Part shown: positions 1-6,792 of the stretch, piece after piece
Layout of the letters: each line of letters starts with the position of its first letter
Numbering within the stretch: position 1 is the stretch's first letter
Assembly: GCA_015661045.1 (NCBI GenBank)
Contig: JACVQG010000029.1
Location: 1-12,536 of the forward strand
Direction of reading: 5' to 3'
DNA from: Dehalococcoidia bacterium
GTDB taxonomy: Bacteria; Chloroflexota; Dehalococcoidia; JACVQG01
Length of the DNA: 12,536 nt
Notes under the pieces: model-generated
What the model was told of the DNA's origin: nothing
The model's database searches: none
The model's input: the letters and a program-made list of their open reading frames with translations, nothing else
Made by a program: the position numbers and the translations under genes

Positions 1-82
1 GGGCAAAGTGAGGAAGTAGGTCTACCCATACCCCCGACTTAAGGCATTTGATAAAATTTTATTACACAAACAAACCATTTTA

Positions 83-220
83 TGTCATTCTGAACGGAGT
101 GAAGAATCTCTAGTATCTCGCTGTTATAGACTGTTTCGTTGCAGCGAGGGATTCTTCGGTCGCTACGCTTCCTCTCCGAGTGAAACATCGGAGTCCGATA
201 CCAGCTCGGACAGAATGACA
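83..220. repeat. MITE-like inverted-repeat element
   Basis: The ends are a perfect 10-bp inverted repeat, TGTCATTCTG at 83-92 and CAGAATGACA at 211-220. Inside, GAAGAAT (101-107) is answered by ATTCTTC (151-157), so the element can fold into a branched hairpin. No convincing protein is encoded on either strand; the long minus-strand frame here runs across the element and into the transposase gene, so it is a shadow. From memory, repeats beginning with this kind of TGTCATTCTGA end are common as short palindromic elements in several bacterial phyla. Mobility by a transposase in trans is inference. Confidence 0.65.
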
Positions 221-252
221 AGTAGTGTAAACTTATTTCGTTTATGACCATT

Positions 253-335
253 AGCCTGGGGTAATGAATCTTGGATGGGTTTTTCAATTCGTTATGATAG
301 ATATATTTTATAGTACCCCAGGCTGAAGCTTGGGG
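253..335. repeat. REP-like inverted repeats on the 5' side of the transposase
   Basis: AGCCTGGGGTA (253-263) and TACCCCAGGCT (314-324) form a perfect 11-bp inverted repeat about 50 bp apart. The second copy is also the left arm of a compact hairpin at 316-335: CCCCA pairs with TGGGG, then a G.T pair, then GCT with AGC around a 2-base centre. The same core, C(C/T)CAGGCT, recurs in two hairpins on the other side of the transposase gene. That is the arrangement expected of REP sequences recognised by a RAYT or IS200-type enzyme. Confidence 0.6.
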
Positions 336-350
336 CATAGGGTTCGGAAA

Positions 351-746
351 ATGAATGAAACCTGTGTAACTGATGGTGATATTCTTTATCATGTCTGGTT
401 TGCGACAAAGAATAGGAAATGGCTGCTTGTTGGAGAAATTGAAGATAAAATCAAGCAACTCATCAAGGAGATAGCAGCCGAAAAATATATTGATCTGCTT
501 GCTTGTGAAACAATGGTGGACCATGTTCATCTTTTGCTAAGGTCTAAGCCAGAGGATTTGTCTAAAGCAATGTTTTTCATCAAAGGAATCTCTTCAAGAA
601 AAATATTTCTGGAATTTCCTGATTTGAAATTGGACGCTGAAACCATAAGCTTTCGGCAGACCCGTTACGGCGCTAAACCGGTACCAATTGAAGTTCTCAA
701 ATCAACATTAGAATATATCAAAACACAAAAAGATAGGCCAGAATAA
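351..746 (+). CDS. IS200/RAYT-type Y1 (HUH) transposase
   Basis: This predicted single-stranded-DNA transposase has 131 residues from ATG 351, the usual size for the IS200 TnpA/RAYT family. The HUH metal-binding motif is seen as H58-V-H60 within DHVHLLL. A C-terminal helix with Y122 (EYIKTQ) is the likely nucleophile that attaches covalently to DNA. Both hallmark elements and the end of the fold are present, so the gene looks intact. An in-frame start at 330 is possible but lies in the upstream hairpin, so I prefer 351. No tnpB follows. REP-like hairpins on both sides favour the RAYT subgroup, which acts on REP palindromes, over a free-moving IS200; the two cannot be separated here without a tree. 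The gene points toward leuA and ends 126 bp before it. Confidence 0.8.
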   Translation: MNETCVTDGDILYHVWFATKNRKWLLVGEIEDKIKQLIKEIAAEKYIDLLACETMVDHVHLLLRSKPEDLSKAMFFIKGISSRKIFLEFPDLKLDAETISFRQTRYGAKPVPIEVLKSTLEYIKTQKDRPE

Positions 747-766
747 TTTCAATCTTAACAGAATGC

Positions 767-843
767 CCCAGGCTTAAACTTGGGATACCCACTAAAGTCG
801 GGGTGTGGAAACGTTTTCCCATGCCTCAGGCTTTAGCCTGAGG
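767..843. repeat. REP-like hairpins upstream of leuA
   Basis: There are two hairpins. The first, 767-784, pairs CCCA with TGGG plus two further pairs. The second, 824-843, is a perfect 9-bp stem, CCTCAGGCT/AGCCTGAGG, with a 2-base centre. Between them, AAGTCGGGG (795-803) is the exact reverse complement of CCCCGACTT at 32-40 near the window start. The hairpins resemble the one before the transposase. No T-run follows the second stem, so it does not look like an intrinsic terminator. It lies about 30 bp before the leuA start and would be in the leuA leader if transcription begins upstream. Confidence 0.6.
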
Positions 844-858
844 TACGAGAGATAATTT

Positions 859-867
859 GAGGTGGGG
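859..867 (+). promoter_or_regulatory. Ribosome binding site of leuA
   Basis: GAGGTGGGG lies 5 bases before ATG 873. It supports 873 as the original leuA start, where the protein begins [17 protein letters not shown] see no T-box, leader peptide or attenuator ahead of it. Confidence 0.7.
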
Positions 868-872
868 ATTAC

Positions 873-2337
873 ATGGACAAAGTAATTATCTTTGATACAA
901 CATTAAGAGACGGTGAGCAAGGCGCCGGAGGCTCCCTGAATATCGGTGAGAAGCTGGAGATTGCCCGCCAACTGGAAAAGCTTGGTGTGGATGTCATCGA
1001 GGCCGGATTCCCTATCTCCTCTCCGGGAGATTTTCAGGCAGTGCAGCTTATCGCCAAAGAAGTGCGCCAGCCTACCATCTGCGCCCTGGCCCATGCCGAC
1101 CCTCAGCTTCCTCTCTGCTTCGGACATACACTTGCTATTCCAGTTGAAAAAGAGCCGGGATGAAATCCTGGAGATGTGCCGAAGCAATGTAGCCCGTGCG
1201 AGGAAATACCTGACCAATGTGGAATTCTCACCTATGGACGCCACTCGCTCCGACCCCCAATTTATTCATCAGATAGTTGAAGCTGCCATCGAAGCAGGAG
1301 CTACTACCGTAAATATCCCGGATACAGTCGGCTATTCCACGCCGGCTGAGTTTGGCCGTCTGATACAAAGCATACTTGAGAAGGTGCCAGGAATACATAA
1401 GGCTGTGATAAGCGTTCACTGCCATAATGACCTGGGTCTGGCAGTCGCCAATAGTCTGGAAGCCTTACGGTTAGGGGCCAGACAGGTTGAGGGAACCATC
1501 AATGGTATTGGAGAAAGGGCTGGCAATGCCTCATTGGAAGAGATCATTATGGCTATCAAGACCCGACACGAAGCATTCAACCTGACAACTACCGTGGATA
1601 CAACCCAGATTTATCCCACCAGCCGGCTGGTCAGCGAGTTGACCGGATTTCCTGTCCAACCTAATAAAGCCATAGTGGGGGCCAATGCCTTCCGGCATGA
1701 ATCAGGTATCCATCAGGATGGAGTCCTCAAAGCGCCGATAACCTATGAAATCATGAATCCGCGGGATGTGGGCTTGCCTTCCAGCTCTCTGGTGATGGGC
1801 AAACTCAGCGGCAGACATGCCTTCAAAGAGCGCCTGGCGGAATTGGGCTATAGCTTGAACGAAGAGTCTTTTAACCGCACCTTTGCCGCCTTTAAAGCTT
1901 TAGCCGATAAGAAGAAGGATGTAGCCGATAAGGATATCGAATCCCTTGTGGCCCAGGAGTTACGCACTACCTCGGAGGTTTATCACCTGGAGCAGGTACA
2001 AGTAGCATGTGGCGACCAGAGTGTGCCTACAGCTACAGTAAAGTTGCGTGGACCAAAAGGTGAAATTCTAGCTGACGCTGCCCTGGGTACGGGGCCGGTA
2101 GACGCTGTGTACAAGGCCATCAACCGGGTTGTGGGAGTCCCCAATAAACTCATTGAGTTCACCGTTAGCTCTGTTACCGAGGGTATAGATGCCATCGGAG
2201 AGGTGCTCATCCGTATTGAAAGCGACGGTGTGGTATATACCGGTCGTGGTTCCTCCACCGATATTGTTGTTGCCAGCGGTAGGGCTTATATGAATGCCTT
2301 GAACCGTCTGATTGCGGCCCGGAATAAAGGGAGCTAA
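873..2337 (+). pseudogene. leuA: 2-isopropylmalate synthase, frameshifted with an internal deletion
   Basis: LeuA condenses acetyl-CoA with 2-oxoisovalerate, the first committed step to leucine. The N-terminal part (from 873) shows DTTLRDGEQ and [13 protein letters not shown] and runs to ICALAHAD near 1100. It then leaves frame and stops at 1163. The family sequence resumes at about 1109 in the +1 frame with FLSASDIHL and continues to 2337 through [13 protein letters not shown], the metal-site [16 protein letters not shown], the HESGIHQDG loop and the C-terminal LeuA dimer/regulatory domain. In relatives about 20 residues (up to RIHT) separate ALAxA from F(L/I)xxSDIH; here they are absent. 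A deletion of 59 bases fits both the missing length and the frame change, and would restore about 507 aa, a normal LeuA length. An in-frame ATG at 946 gives a longer frame, but its first 50 residues are not LeuA. The gene may be truly broken, or this is an assembly collapse. Sequence on both sides is otherwise well conserved, suggesting recent damage. Confidence 0.85.
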
Positions 2338-2340
2338 GCT

Positions 2341-2730
2341 ATGCCAGGCCGCCAACAAGACTGGCTACGTCAAGCCATAAAAGATCTGGAACACGCCGAG
2401 AGTTCGGTAGTTGCCGGAGATTATGAGTGGGCCTGTTTCGCTGCCCACCAGTCGGCCGAAAAGGCCGTAAAAGCAGTATTTCAAAAAATAGGCGCCGAAG
2501 CTTGGGGACATTCAATTACTGAGTTGCTGGAGAAGTTACCAGGAAAAAGGAAGCCAGCCCTCGTTCTGGATGCCAGCAAAGAGCTTGATAGACATTATAT
2601 AGGTGCTCGATATCCTGATTTTCTACCCACGGGAGCTCCGGCTGACTACTATACCAAGAAAGACGCAAAAAGGGCGATAAAAAATGCAGAAACAGTCTTC
2701 AACTTCTGTAAAGATATTCTACTTTCCTAA
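2341..2730 (+). CDS. HEPN-domain protein, toxin-like partner of an MNT protein
   Basis: This 129-aa all-alpha HEPN protein has WACFAAHQSAEKAVKAVF at residues 30-47, a segment typical of the family. A later helix, LDRHYIGARYPD (82-93), carries the conserved R84, H85, Y86 and R90-Y91. HEPN proteins in HEPN/MNT pairs are usually RNases or RNA-binding toxins silenced by the nucleotidyltransferase encoded beside them. The start lies 3 bases after the leuA stop, with AAGGGAG (2327-2333) in the end of leuA as ribosome site, so translation is probably coupled to leuA. The downstream MNT gene overlaps its last 47 bases. Residues are consistent with an active protein, but this HEPN subgroup does not show a clean Rx4-6H RNase motif, so activity is uncertain. 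Confidence 0.85.
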   Translation: MPGRQQDWLRQAIKDLEHAESSVVAGDYEWACFAAHQSAEKAVKAVFQKIGAEAWGHSITELLEKLPGKRKPALVLDASKELDRHYIGARYPDFLPTGAPADYYTKKDAKRAIKNAETVFNFCKDILLS

Positions 2731-3046
2731 AAAGACCGTTTGGTCAGCCTTGCGTACTCTATCAGCAGATATGGCCAGAGAATTCCCAGAGATAGAGCGG
2801 ATAGTAGTCTTCGGCTCTGTAGCCAGGGATGAAGCTGTGCCGGGAAGCGATGTTGACCTGCTTATTATCCTTAAAGAATCATCATTTCCTCTCCTGGAGA
2901 GGATTCCCAGGTATGCTCCTAACCACTTTCCAGTAGGTGTCGATGTTTTCCCATATACTAAAGATGAGTTGGAAAGTAAACTTAAAGAGGGTGACTTCTT
3001 TGTTAAAAGGACGCTAAAAGAGGGCATTGAACTCTTCAGGAGATAA
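2684..3046 (+). CDS. MNT-type nucleotidyltransferase, antitoxin of the HEPN pair
   Basis: This 120-aa minimal nucleotidyltransferase has the motif GSVARDEAVPGSDVDLL (residues 44-60), with G44-S45 and the metal-binding D56 and D58. The third acidic residue is probably D87 in GVDVFPY. In characterised MntA/HepT systems the MNT enzyme transfers AMP groups to the HEPN toxin and inactivates it; the same role is inferred here. All catalytic residues are present. The ATG at 2684 lies inside the HEPN gene, preceded by AAGGGCG (about 2669-2675). The first roughly 9 residues (MQKQSSTSV) look like an added tail before the usual start around KIFYFPK, but no conventional start codon is there, so 2684 is kept. 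The protein ends 49 bp before the HicB-like gene. Confidence 0.87.
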   Translation: MQKQSSTSVKIFYFPKKTVWSALRTLSADMAREFPEIERIVVFGSVARDEAVPGSDVDLLIILKESSFPLLERIPRYAPNHFPVGVDVFPYTKDELESKLKEGDFFVKRTLKEGIELFRR

Positions 3047-3095
3047 ACGTTTCTAATGCTTCTGGATTGCGAATCTTTGAGGTGTTATAATACCT

Positions 3096-3461
3096 GTGAG
3101 TATGCAGAAAGTATTTGAAGCAACCGTTGAAAAACATGGCAAATGGTGGGTAGGTTGGGTAGATGAGGTTCCTGGCGCCTGCTCACAAGGACGGACATTG
3201 AAGGAACTCCTGGAGAACCTCGAAGAAGCTGTTACTATGGTTATTGAAGCTAAAAACGAGCTCAAGGAAACATCCATCCAGATGCCCCCCTTTAAGCGAT
3301 ATAAACGGAAGATTGTAGTAGGGAAAAGGCACACCCTTTATCTTAATCCAAATAATGGCCAGGTGTCGCCTATACCTCGCCATCAGGAAATAAACAACTT
3401 TTTGGTAATAAGGATATGTTCTGTTGAACTTAGTATTCCTCTTCCGAAGAAGAAAAGTTAA
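3096..3461 (+). CDS. HicB-like antitoxin fused in frame to a HicA-like C-terminal fragment
   Basis: Residues 6-54 match the HicB partial RNase H-like fold: FEATVEKHGKWWVGWVDEVP, then PGACSQGRTLKELLENLEEAV. After a short basic linker (65-75), residues 76-117 read like the end of a HicA mRNA interferase: GKRHTLYLNPNNG, PRHQEINNFLVIRIC and SIPLP. This resembles HicA forms ending in PRHxEIxxxLxxKICxxLxIP. About 20 residues of the HicA N-terminus are missing. H79 could correspond to the catalytic HicA histidine. The likeliest origin is a deletion that merged a hicB-hicA pair, leaving an antitoxin with a toxin remnant. GTG 3096 lies 11 bases after GAGGTG (3079-3084); ATG 3102 is in frame but further from it. 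TATAAT at 3086-3091 resembles a -10 box but has no convincing -35. The HicB part is fairly sure; the HicA reading is less so. Confidence 0.7.
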   Translation: MSMQKVFEATVEKHGKWWVGWVDEVPGACSQGRTLKELLENLEEAVTMVIEAKNELKETSIQMPPFKRYKRKIVVGKRHTLYLNPNNGQVSPIPRHQEINNFLVIRICSVELSIPLPKKKS

Positions 3462-3497
3462 GATTAGAATACTCCATAACTCAGGGGGTGATGGCAA

Positions 3498-4751
3498 TTG
3501 ACTTTAGCTGAAAAAATCCTGGCTGCTCACGCTGGCAAGAAATCCGTGCAGCCGGGCGAAATCATCAACGTTAAGGTAGATATGGTGCTGGCCAACGATA
3601 TTACAGCGCCTCTGGCTATCCAGGAGTTCCGCCGGCTGGGTGCCAAAAAGGTGTTCAACAACGGGAAAATCGTGCTTGTGCCCGACCACTTTGTGCCCAA
3701 TAAGGACATCGCATCGGCAGAGCAGGCTAAACTCATGCGCGACTTTGCCAGAGAACAGGGCACCATCTACTTCGAGGTGGGGCGGATGGGTATTGAACAT
3801 GTGCTCCTGCCCGACCTGGGTATAGTGTTACCGGGGCAGGTCATAATCGGCGCTGATTCCCATACCTGCACCTATGGCGCTCTGGGGGCTTTTGCTACAG
3901 GCATGGGTTCCACCGACATAGCCTGCGCTATGGCCACTGGCGATATCTGGATGAAGGTGCCGCCGACAATTAAGTTTGTGTATCATGGCAAGCTGGGCAA
4001 ATGGGTGGGTGGCAAAGACCTGATTCTTTACACCATCGGGCAAATAGGAGTGGATGGGGCGTTGTATGCAGCGATGGAGTTCACCGGCGAGGCCATTGAC
4101 TCACTGTCTATGGACGGGCGCTTCACCATGGCCAACATGGCTATCGAGGCCGGGGGCAAGGCGGGTATTTTCAATGTTGATGCTAAAACAAGGCAGTATG
4201 TCAAAACCAGGAGTCAAACTCCTTATAAAACATACAAGTCCGACCCTGATGCCAACTATGCTCAAGTAATTGAATACGATGTTACCAAACTTGAGCCTCA
4301 GGTTGCTTTCCCACACCTCCCCAGCAACACCAAACCGTTGAGCCAGGTGGGCAAGGTGAGGATCGACCAGGCTGTCATCGGGAGCTGCACTAATGGGCGT
4401 ATGGATGACCTGAGGCTGGCTGCTGAGGTCATCAAAGGCAAGAAGGTGCATCCCGAGGTGCGCCTGATAGTTATCCCCGGTTCCCAGGAGGTCTATGTCC
4501 AGGCTATGAAAGAAGGACTGCTGGAGATATTCGTGCAGGCTGGGGGAGCGGTAAGCACACCAACTTGCGGGCCGTGCCTGGGCGGGTATATGGGAATTCT
4601 GGCGGCGGGTGAAGTCGCTATCTCTACCACCAACCGTAATTTCATCGGGCGGATGGGCAGCCCGAAATCCGGGGTCTATCTGGCCAACCCGGCAGTCGTA
4701 GCGGCATCGGCGGTGCTGGGGCGGATTGGCGGGGTGGAGGAAACGAGATGA
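3498..4751 (+). CDS. leuC: 3-isopropylmalate dehydratase large subunit
   Basis: With LeuD this forms the aconitase-family isomerase that converts 2- to 3-isopropylmalate, and citramalate to 3-methylmalate. The protein has 417 residues, the size of the shorter (archaeal/thermophile-like) LeuC class. The three cysteines expected to hold the 4Fe-4S cluster are C297 (IGSCTNGR), C357 and C360 (PTCGPCLGG). [18 protein letters not shown] and the C-terminal [20 protein letters not shown] segment are also typical. It starts at TTG 3498, 7 bases after AGGGGGTG (3483-3490); the nearby ATG 3491 is in another frame and closes after six codons, so TTG decides the start. Its TGA overlaps the ATG of the next gene (ATGA), implying coupled translation. 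G+C is visibly higher than in the following RelA/SpoT gene. Confidence 0.97.
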   Translation: MTLAEKILAAHAGKKSVQPGEIINVKVDMVLANDITAPLAIQEFRRLGAKKVFNNGKIVLVPDHFVPNKDIASAEQAKLMRDFAREQGTIYFEVGRMGIEHVLLPDLGIVLPGQVIIGADSHTCTYGALGAFATGMGSTDIACAMATGDIWMKVPPTIKFVYHGKLGKWVGGKDLILYTIGQIGVDGALYAAMEFTGEAIDSLSMDGRFTMANMAIEAGGKAGIFNVDAKTRQYVKTRSQTPYKTYKSDPDANYAQVIEYDVTKLEPQVAFPHLPSNTKPLSQVGKVRIDQAVIGSCTNGRMDDLRLAAEVIKGKKVHPEVRLIVIPGSQEVYVQAMKEGLLEIFVQAGGAVSTPTCGPCLGGYMGILAAGEVAISTTNRNFIGRMGSPKSGVYLANPAVVAASAVLGRIGGVEETR

Positions 4752-4984
4752 ATGAGTGTCCTTTTTGTAGGGGGGAACTAATTAAAAAAACAATTACCCA
4801 CCCTCAGTCATACCAGGGCAAGATTTTTATTCTGGAAAATGTTCCCGCTAAAGTATGCAGTCAATGTGGAGAGGTGCTAATCTCACCAGAAGTATTAGAG
4901 AAGATTCAGGAATTGGTCTGGTCAGGAGAAAAACCTGGGCGTAAAGCAGAAGTGCCCGTTTACGATCTAGCTAAGGTTGGTTAG
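4748..4984 (+). CDS. YgiT-type zinc-finger protein (MqsA N-terminal-like antitoxin)
   Basis: This 78-aa protein has two CxxC pairs, C4-C7 (CPFC) and C37-C40 (CSQC), that should bind one zinc ion. It ends with the segment AEVPVYDLA, typical of YgiT-type zinc-finger proteins. Such proteins are usually antitoxins encoded next to a DUF4258 or MqsR-like toxin. No such toxin is adjacent here: upstream is leuC, whose stop overlaps this start as ATGA, and one base after its TAG comes the ATG of a RelA/SpoT-domain gene. It is therefore either an antitoxin that lost its toxin or the partner of the RelA/SpoT-like protein. There is no helix-turn-helix domain of the MqsA C-terminal kind, so DNA binding is not indicated. 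Confidence 0.82.
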   Translation: MNECPFCRGELIKKTITHPQSYQGKIFILENVPAKVCSQCGEVLISPEVLEKIQELVWSGEKPGRKAEVPVYDLAKVG

Positions 4985-4985
4985 T

Positions 4986-6392
4986 ATGATGCACAATACA
5001 AATGCTGGCAAGAAAATGCTTCGGGGGGAAATCGAGGCAGCATATACTGATAAACGAGAATTATATGGGCGAGCCATCAGACAAGTGGAGCAAGCCCTTG
5101 GAGATATCGTTAAAGATTTCACTGCAGAGCGCCTGTTTAGGGCAACCAAGCCACAATCAAGACTAAAAGACCTGGACAGCATAAAAAGAAAGGCATACGA
5201 AGACTCACTTCCAATAGATAAAATATTCGACTTGATGAAAGACATAGTGGGTGTAAGAATTGTCGTGAACAATCTTTCAGACGCATATAAAGTAGTTGAG
5301 AAAATCAAAGACTCGTCTGCACTTCAATATGAGAAAGATAGTATTGACGATAAGATAGCAAAGCCTGACGGTAGTGGCTACCGAGCGATTCACCTCATCG
5401 TTTATGTCGATGTTGAATATAAAGGATGCCAATTCAAAGTGCCGTGTGAAGTACAAGTTCGTACCCTTATTCAGGATAGCTGGGCTGTTCTTGCTCATGA
5501 CGATATTTACAAGGGGGCAGATGATATTCCGCCAATTATACGGAAACTTTCACTGAGACTTGCAGACCAATTGGCGGTACTGGATCAAATGGCTCAAGAT
5601 ATTCGCGATGAATTGGCAAAGGAAGCGGATTTTGTACAGACTTCAGTGTTTCATTATTTCCGTGCGCAAGATATTCCTGATGAATTGCTAAAGAGATATC
5701 AACAAAAAAATACTAATGAAGGTGGTGAACCCCTAACAAAGCGGGCGATTGGAATTGTTTATTACGAATTCTTCGGTGAAAAACCGCAGGAGTACGAACT
5801 GCAAATTGCAGTAAATCAATTTACTGATATGGGATTAACAACAGTAGACGATTTAAAGAATAATCTACCAAGTGAGGAAGTCAAGAGAAGACTGCATGAG
5901 ATACATCAGGAATTCTTTAAAAATATAGATATCGGCAAAATGGACACGTTAATCTGGGGAACTAAGGCGATGCTTATTGGAGACAGAGCTTATTCGGAAT
6001 TTAAAAGAATATTGAAAAAAGAGTGGAAAGAGATAGAGAGCTTTGCTCGTAGAGAGGCTATATCGGCTCTCCCTGCTAGCATCAACGAATTAATCGAAGA
6101 ACTTGAAGATGCTAATGCTTCATCCCTCCATGATGGTGAGTTCCCTGCTGGAATATGGGACGCTTTAGATGAGCTCGGGGCTCTTGATGAATGCCACCTT
6201 TGTGGAAAAGATATACTTGAGCCATATCAAGCTTATGAGGTTCTTTTGGGTTACTACAAGATTAAAGAAAAAGAGGAATTGTTGGAAGCACTGAACAATG
6301 TATGCTATTCAGGTATAGCTGAGTGTGGGGACGCCGACCACTCGGATTATTGTCCCCATTGTGCGCATTTACTCTATGATGACAATACTTAG
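4986..6392 (+). CDS. RelA/SpoT synthetase-domain protein with C-terminal cysteine cluster
   Basis: Residue numbers are from ATG 4986 (468 aa). AAGG (4973-4976) supports this start; an in-frame TTG at 4977 would overlap the preceding gene. Residues about 25-200 form a (p)ppGpp synthetase-type nucleotidyltransferase: SRLKDLDSIKRKA (58-70), DIVGVRI with the metal-ligand candidate D86 (86-92), GYRAIH (131-136), EVQVRT with E155 (155-160) and HDDIYK (171-176). No HD hydrolase, TGS or ACT domain is present, so it is not a housekeeping Rel. It is much longer than small alarmone synthetases (about 200-250 aa). The middle (about 205-395) is charged and largely helical and I do not recognise it. The C-terminus has C403xxC406, C440, C447 and C456xxC459, a likely zinc-binding module. 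Possible products are (p)ppGpp, (p)ppApp or pyrophosphorylated tRNA, as in toxic small alarmone synthetases. The gene is A+T-richer than leuC, suggesting transfer. Family placement is strong; a toxin role is inference. Confidence 0.85.
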   Translation: MMHNTNAGKKMLRGEIEAAYTDKRELYGRAIRQVEQALGDIVKDFTAERLFRATKPQSRLKDLDSIKRKAYEDSLPIDKIFDLMKDIVGVRIVVNNLSDAYKVVEKIKDSSALQYEKDSIDDKIAKPDGSGYRAIHLIVYVDVEYKGCQFKVPCEVQVRTLIQDSWAVLAHDDIYKGADDIPPIIRKLSLRLADQLAVLDQMAQDIRDELAKEADFVQTSVFHYFRAQDIPDELLKRYQQKNTNEGGEPLTKRAIGIVYYEFFGEKPQEYELQIAVNQFTDMGLTTVDDLKNNLPSEEVKRRLHEIHQEFFKNIDIGKMDTLIWGTKAMLIGDRAYSEFKRILKKEWKEIESFARREAISALPASINELIEELEDANASSLHDGEFPAGIWDALDELGALDECHLCGKDILEPYQAYEVLLGYYKIKEKEELLEALNNVCYSGIAECGDADHSDYCPHCAHLLYDDNT

Positions 6393-6465
6393 ATACGTAA
6401 CACCCGGCGAAGAAATGGCTAGACAGCATTGATCAATATTTAGGCTTTGAACAAACACATTAGAT

Positions 6466-6792
6466 ATGAGGAGATCTGTGCTAGACAGCGTTCGTAGATG
6501 CTTTTCAACAGAGCGAGTGTTTTACACCTCGCATGCTAAACATGAAATGCTAGTTGAGGAATATGGTACTATAACGGACAGTGAAGTATTTGAGGTTATC
6601 CAAGAAGGGGAAATAATTGAGGGTTATCCGGATGATGAACCATATCCCAGTATTTTGGTACTTGGCAAAACTATACAAGGAAGAAATATACATGTAGTTT
6701 GTGCCTATTCAGAGGTGGATCAACTAGCCATTGTAATAACGGTTTATGAACCTGACCCATCGCGTTGGATTAATGGGAGGATAAGACGATGA
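6466..6792 (+). CDS. DUF4258-family protein, probable RelE-like toxin
   Basis: This 108-aa protein shows the DUF4258 pattern: SHAKHEM near the N-terminus, a glycine-acidic turn (GEIIEGYPDDEPYPS), LGKTIQGRNIHVVCAY, and IVITVYEPDPSRW before a basic end. DUF4258 has a small RelE/ParE-like fold and is regularly encoded just before a YgiT-type zinc-finger antitoxin, as here. Its stop overlaps the next start (ATGA at 6789-6792). ATG 6466 has no clear ribosome site, whereas GTG 6478 is in frame 4 bases after AGGAG (6469-6473), so the true start may be 6478. The 73-bp gap before it holds nothing I recognise. Toxin activity is inferred from family and context. Confidence 0.82.
   Translation: MRRSVLDSVRRCFSTERVFYTSHAKHEMLVEEYGTITDSEVFEVIQEGEIIEGYPDDEPYPSILVLGKTIQGRNIHVVCAYSEVDQLAIVITVYEPDPSRWINGRIRR

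Noticed and set aside
39..530. Minus-strand open frame of 163 codons
   Set aside because: It crosses the MITE-like element, the REP-like hairpins and the antisense of the transposase; it has no family features and no convincing ribosome site.
824..843. Perfect hairpin before leuA as an attenuator or terminator
   Set aside because: No T-run follows and no leader peptide with leucine codons or alternative pairing is visible. Its similarity to hairpins around the transposase fits a REP sequence better.
946..1108. An ATG at 946 opening a long frame that includes most of leuA, as an alternative LeuA start
   Set aside because: The first 50 or so residues of this frame (for example [12 protein letters not shown]) are the out-of-frame shadow of the true N-terminus, which is read from 873 with DTTLRDGEQ. 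It cannot encode the catalytic start of the barrel.
1100..1163. Programmed ribosomal frameshift joining the two leuA frames
   Set aside because: A frameshift alone would not restore the roughly 20 conserved residues missing at the junction, and I see no slippery site with a downstream structure. A deletion explains the data better.
3086..3091. TATAAT as the promoter of the HicB-like gene
   Set aside because: No acceptable -35 box lies 16-18 bases upstream, and a start of transcription here would leave almost no leader. It is noted only as a possibility.
4101..4451. Minus-strand open frame of 116 codons inside leuC
   Set aside because: It is the antisense of well-conserved leuC sequence with no recognisable protein features. 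Other minus-strand frames over leuA, leuB, leuD and cimA were dismissed for the same reason.
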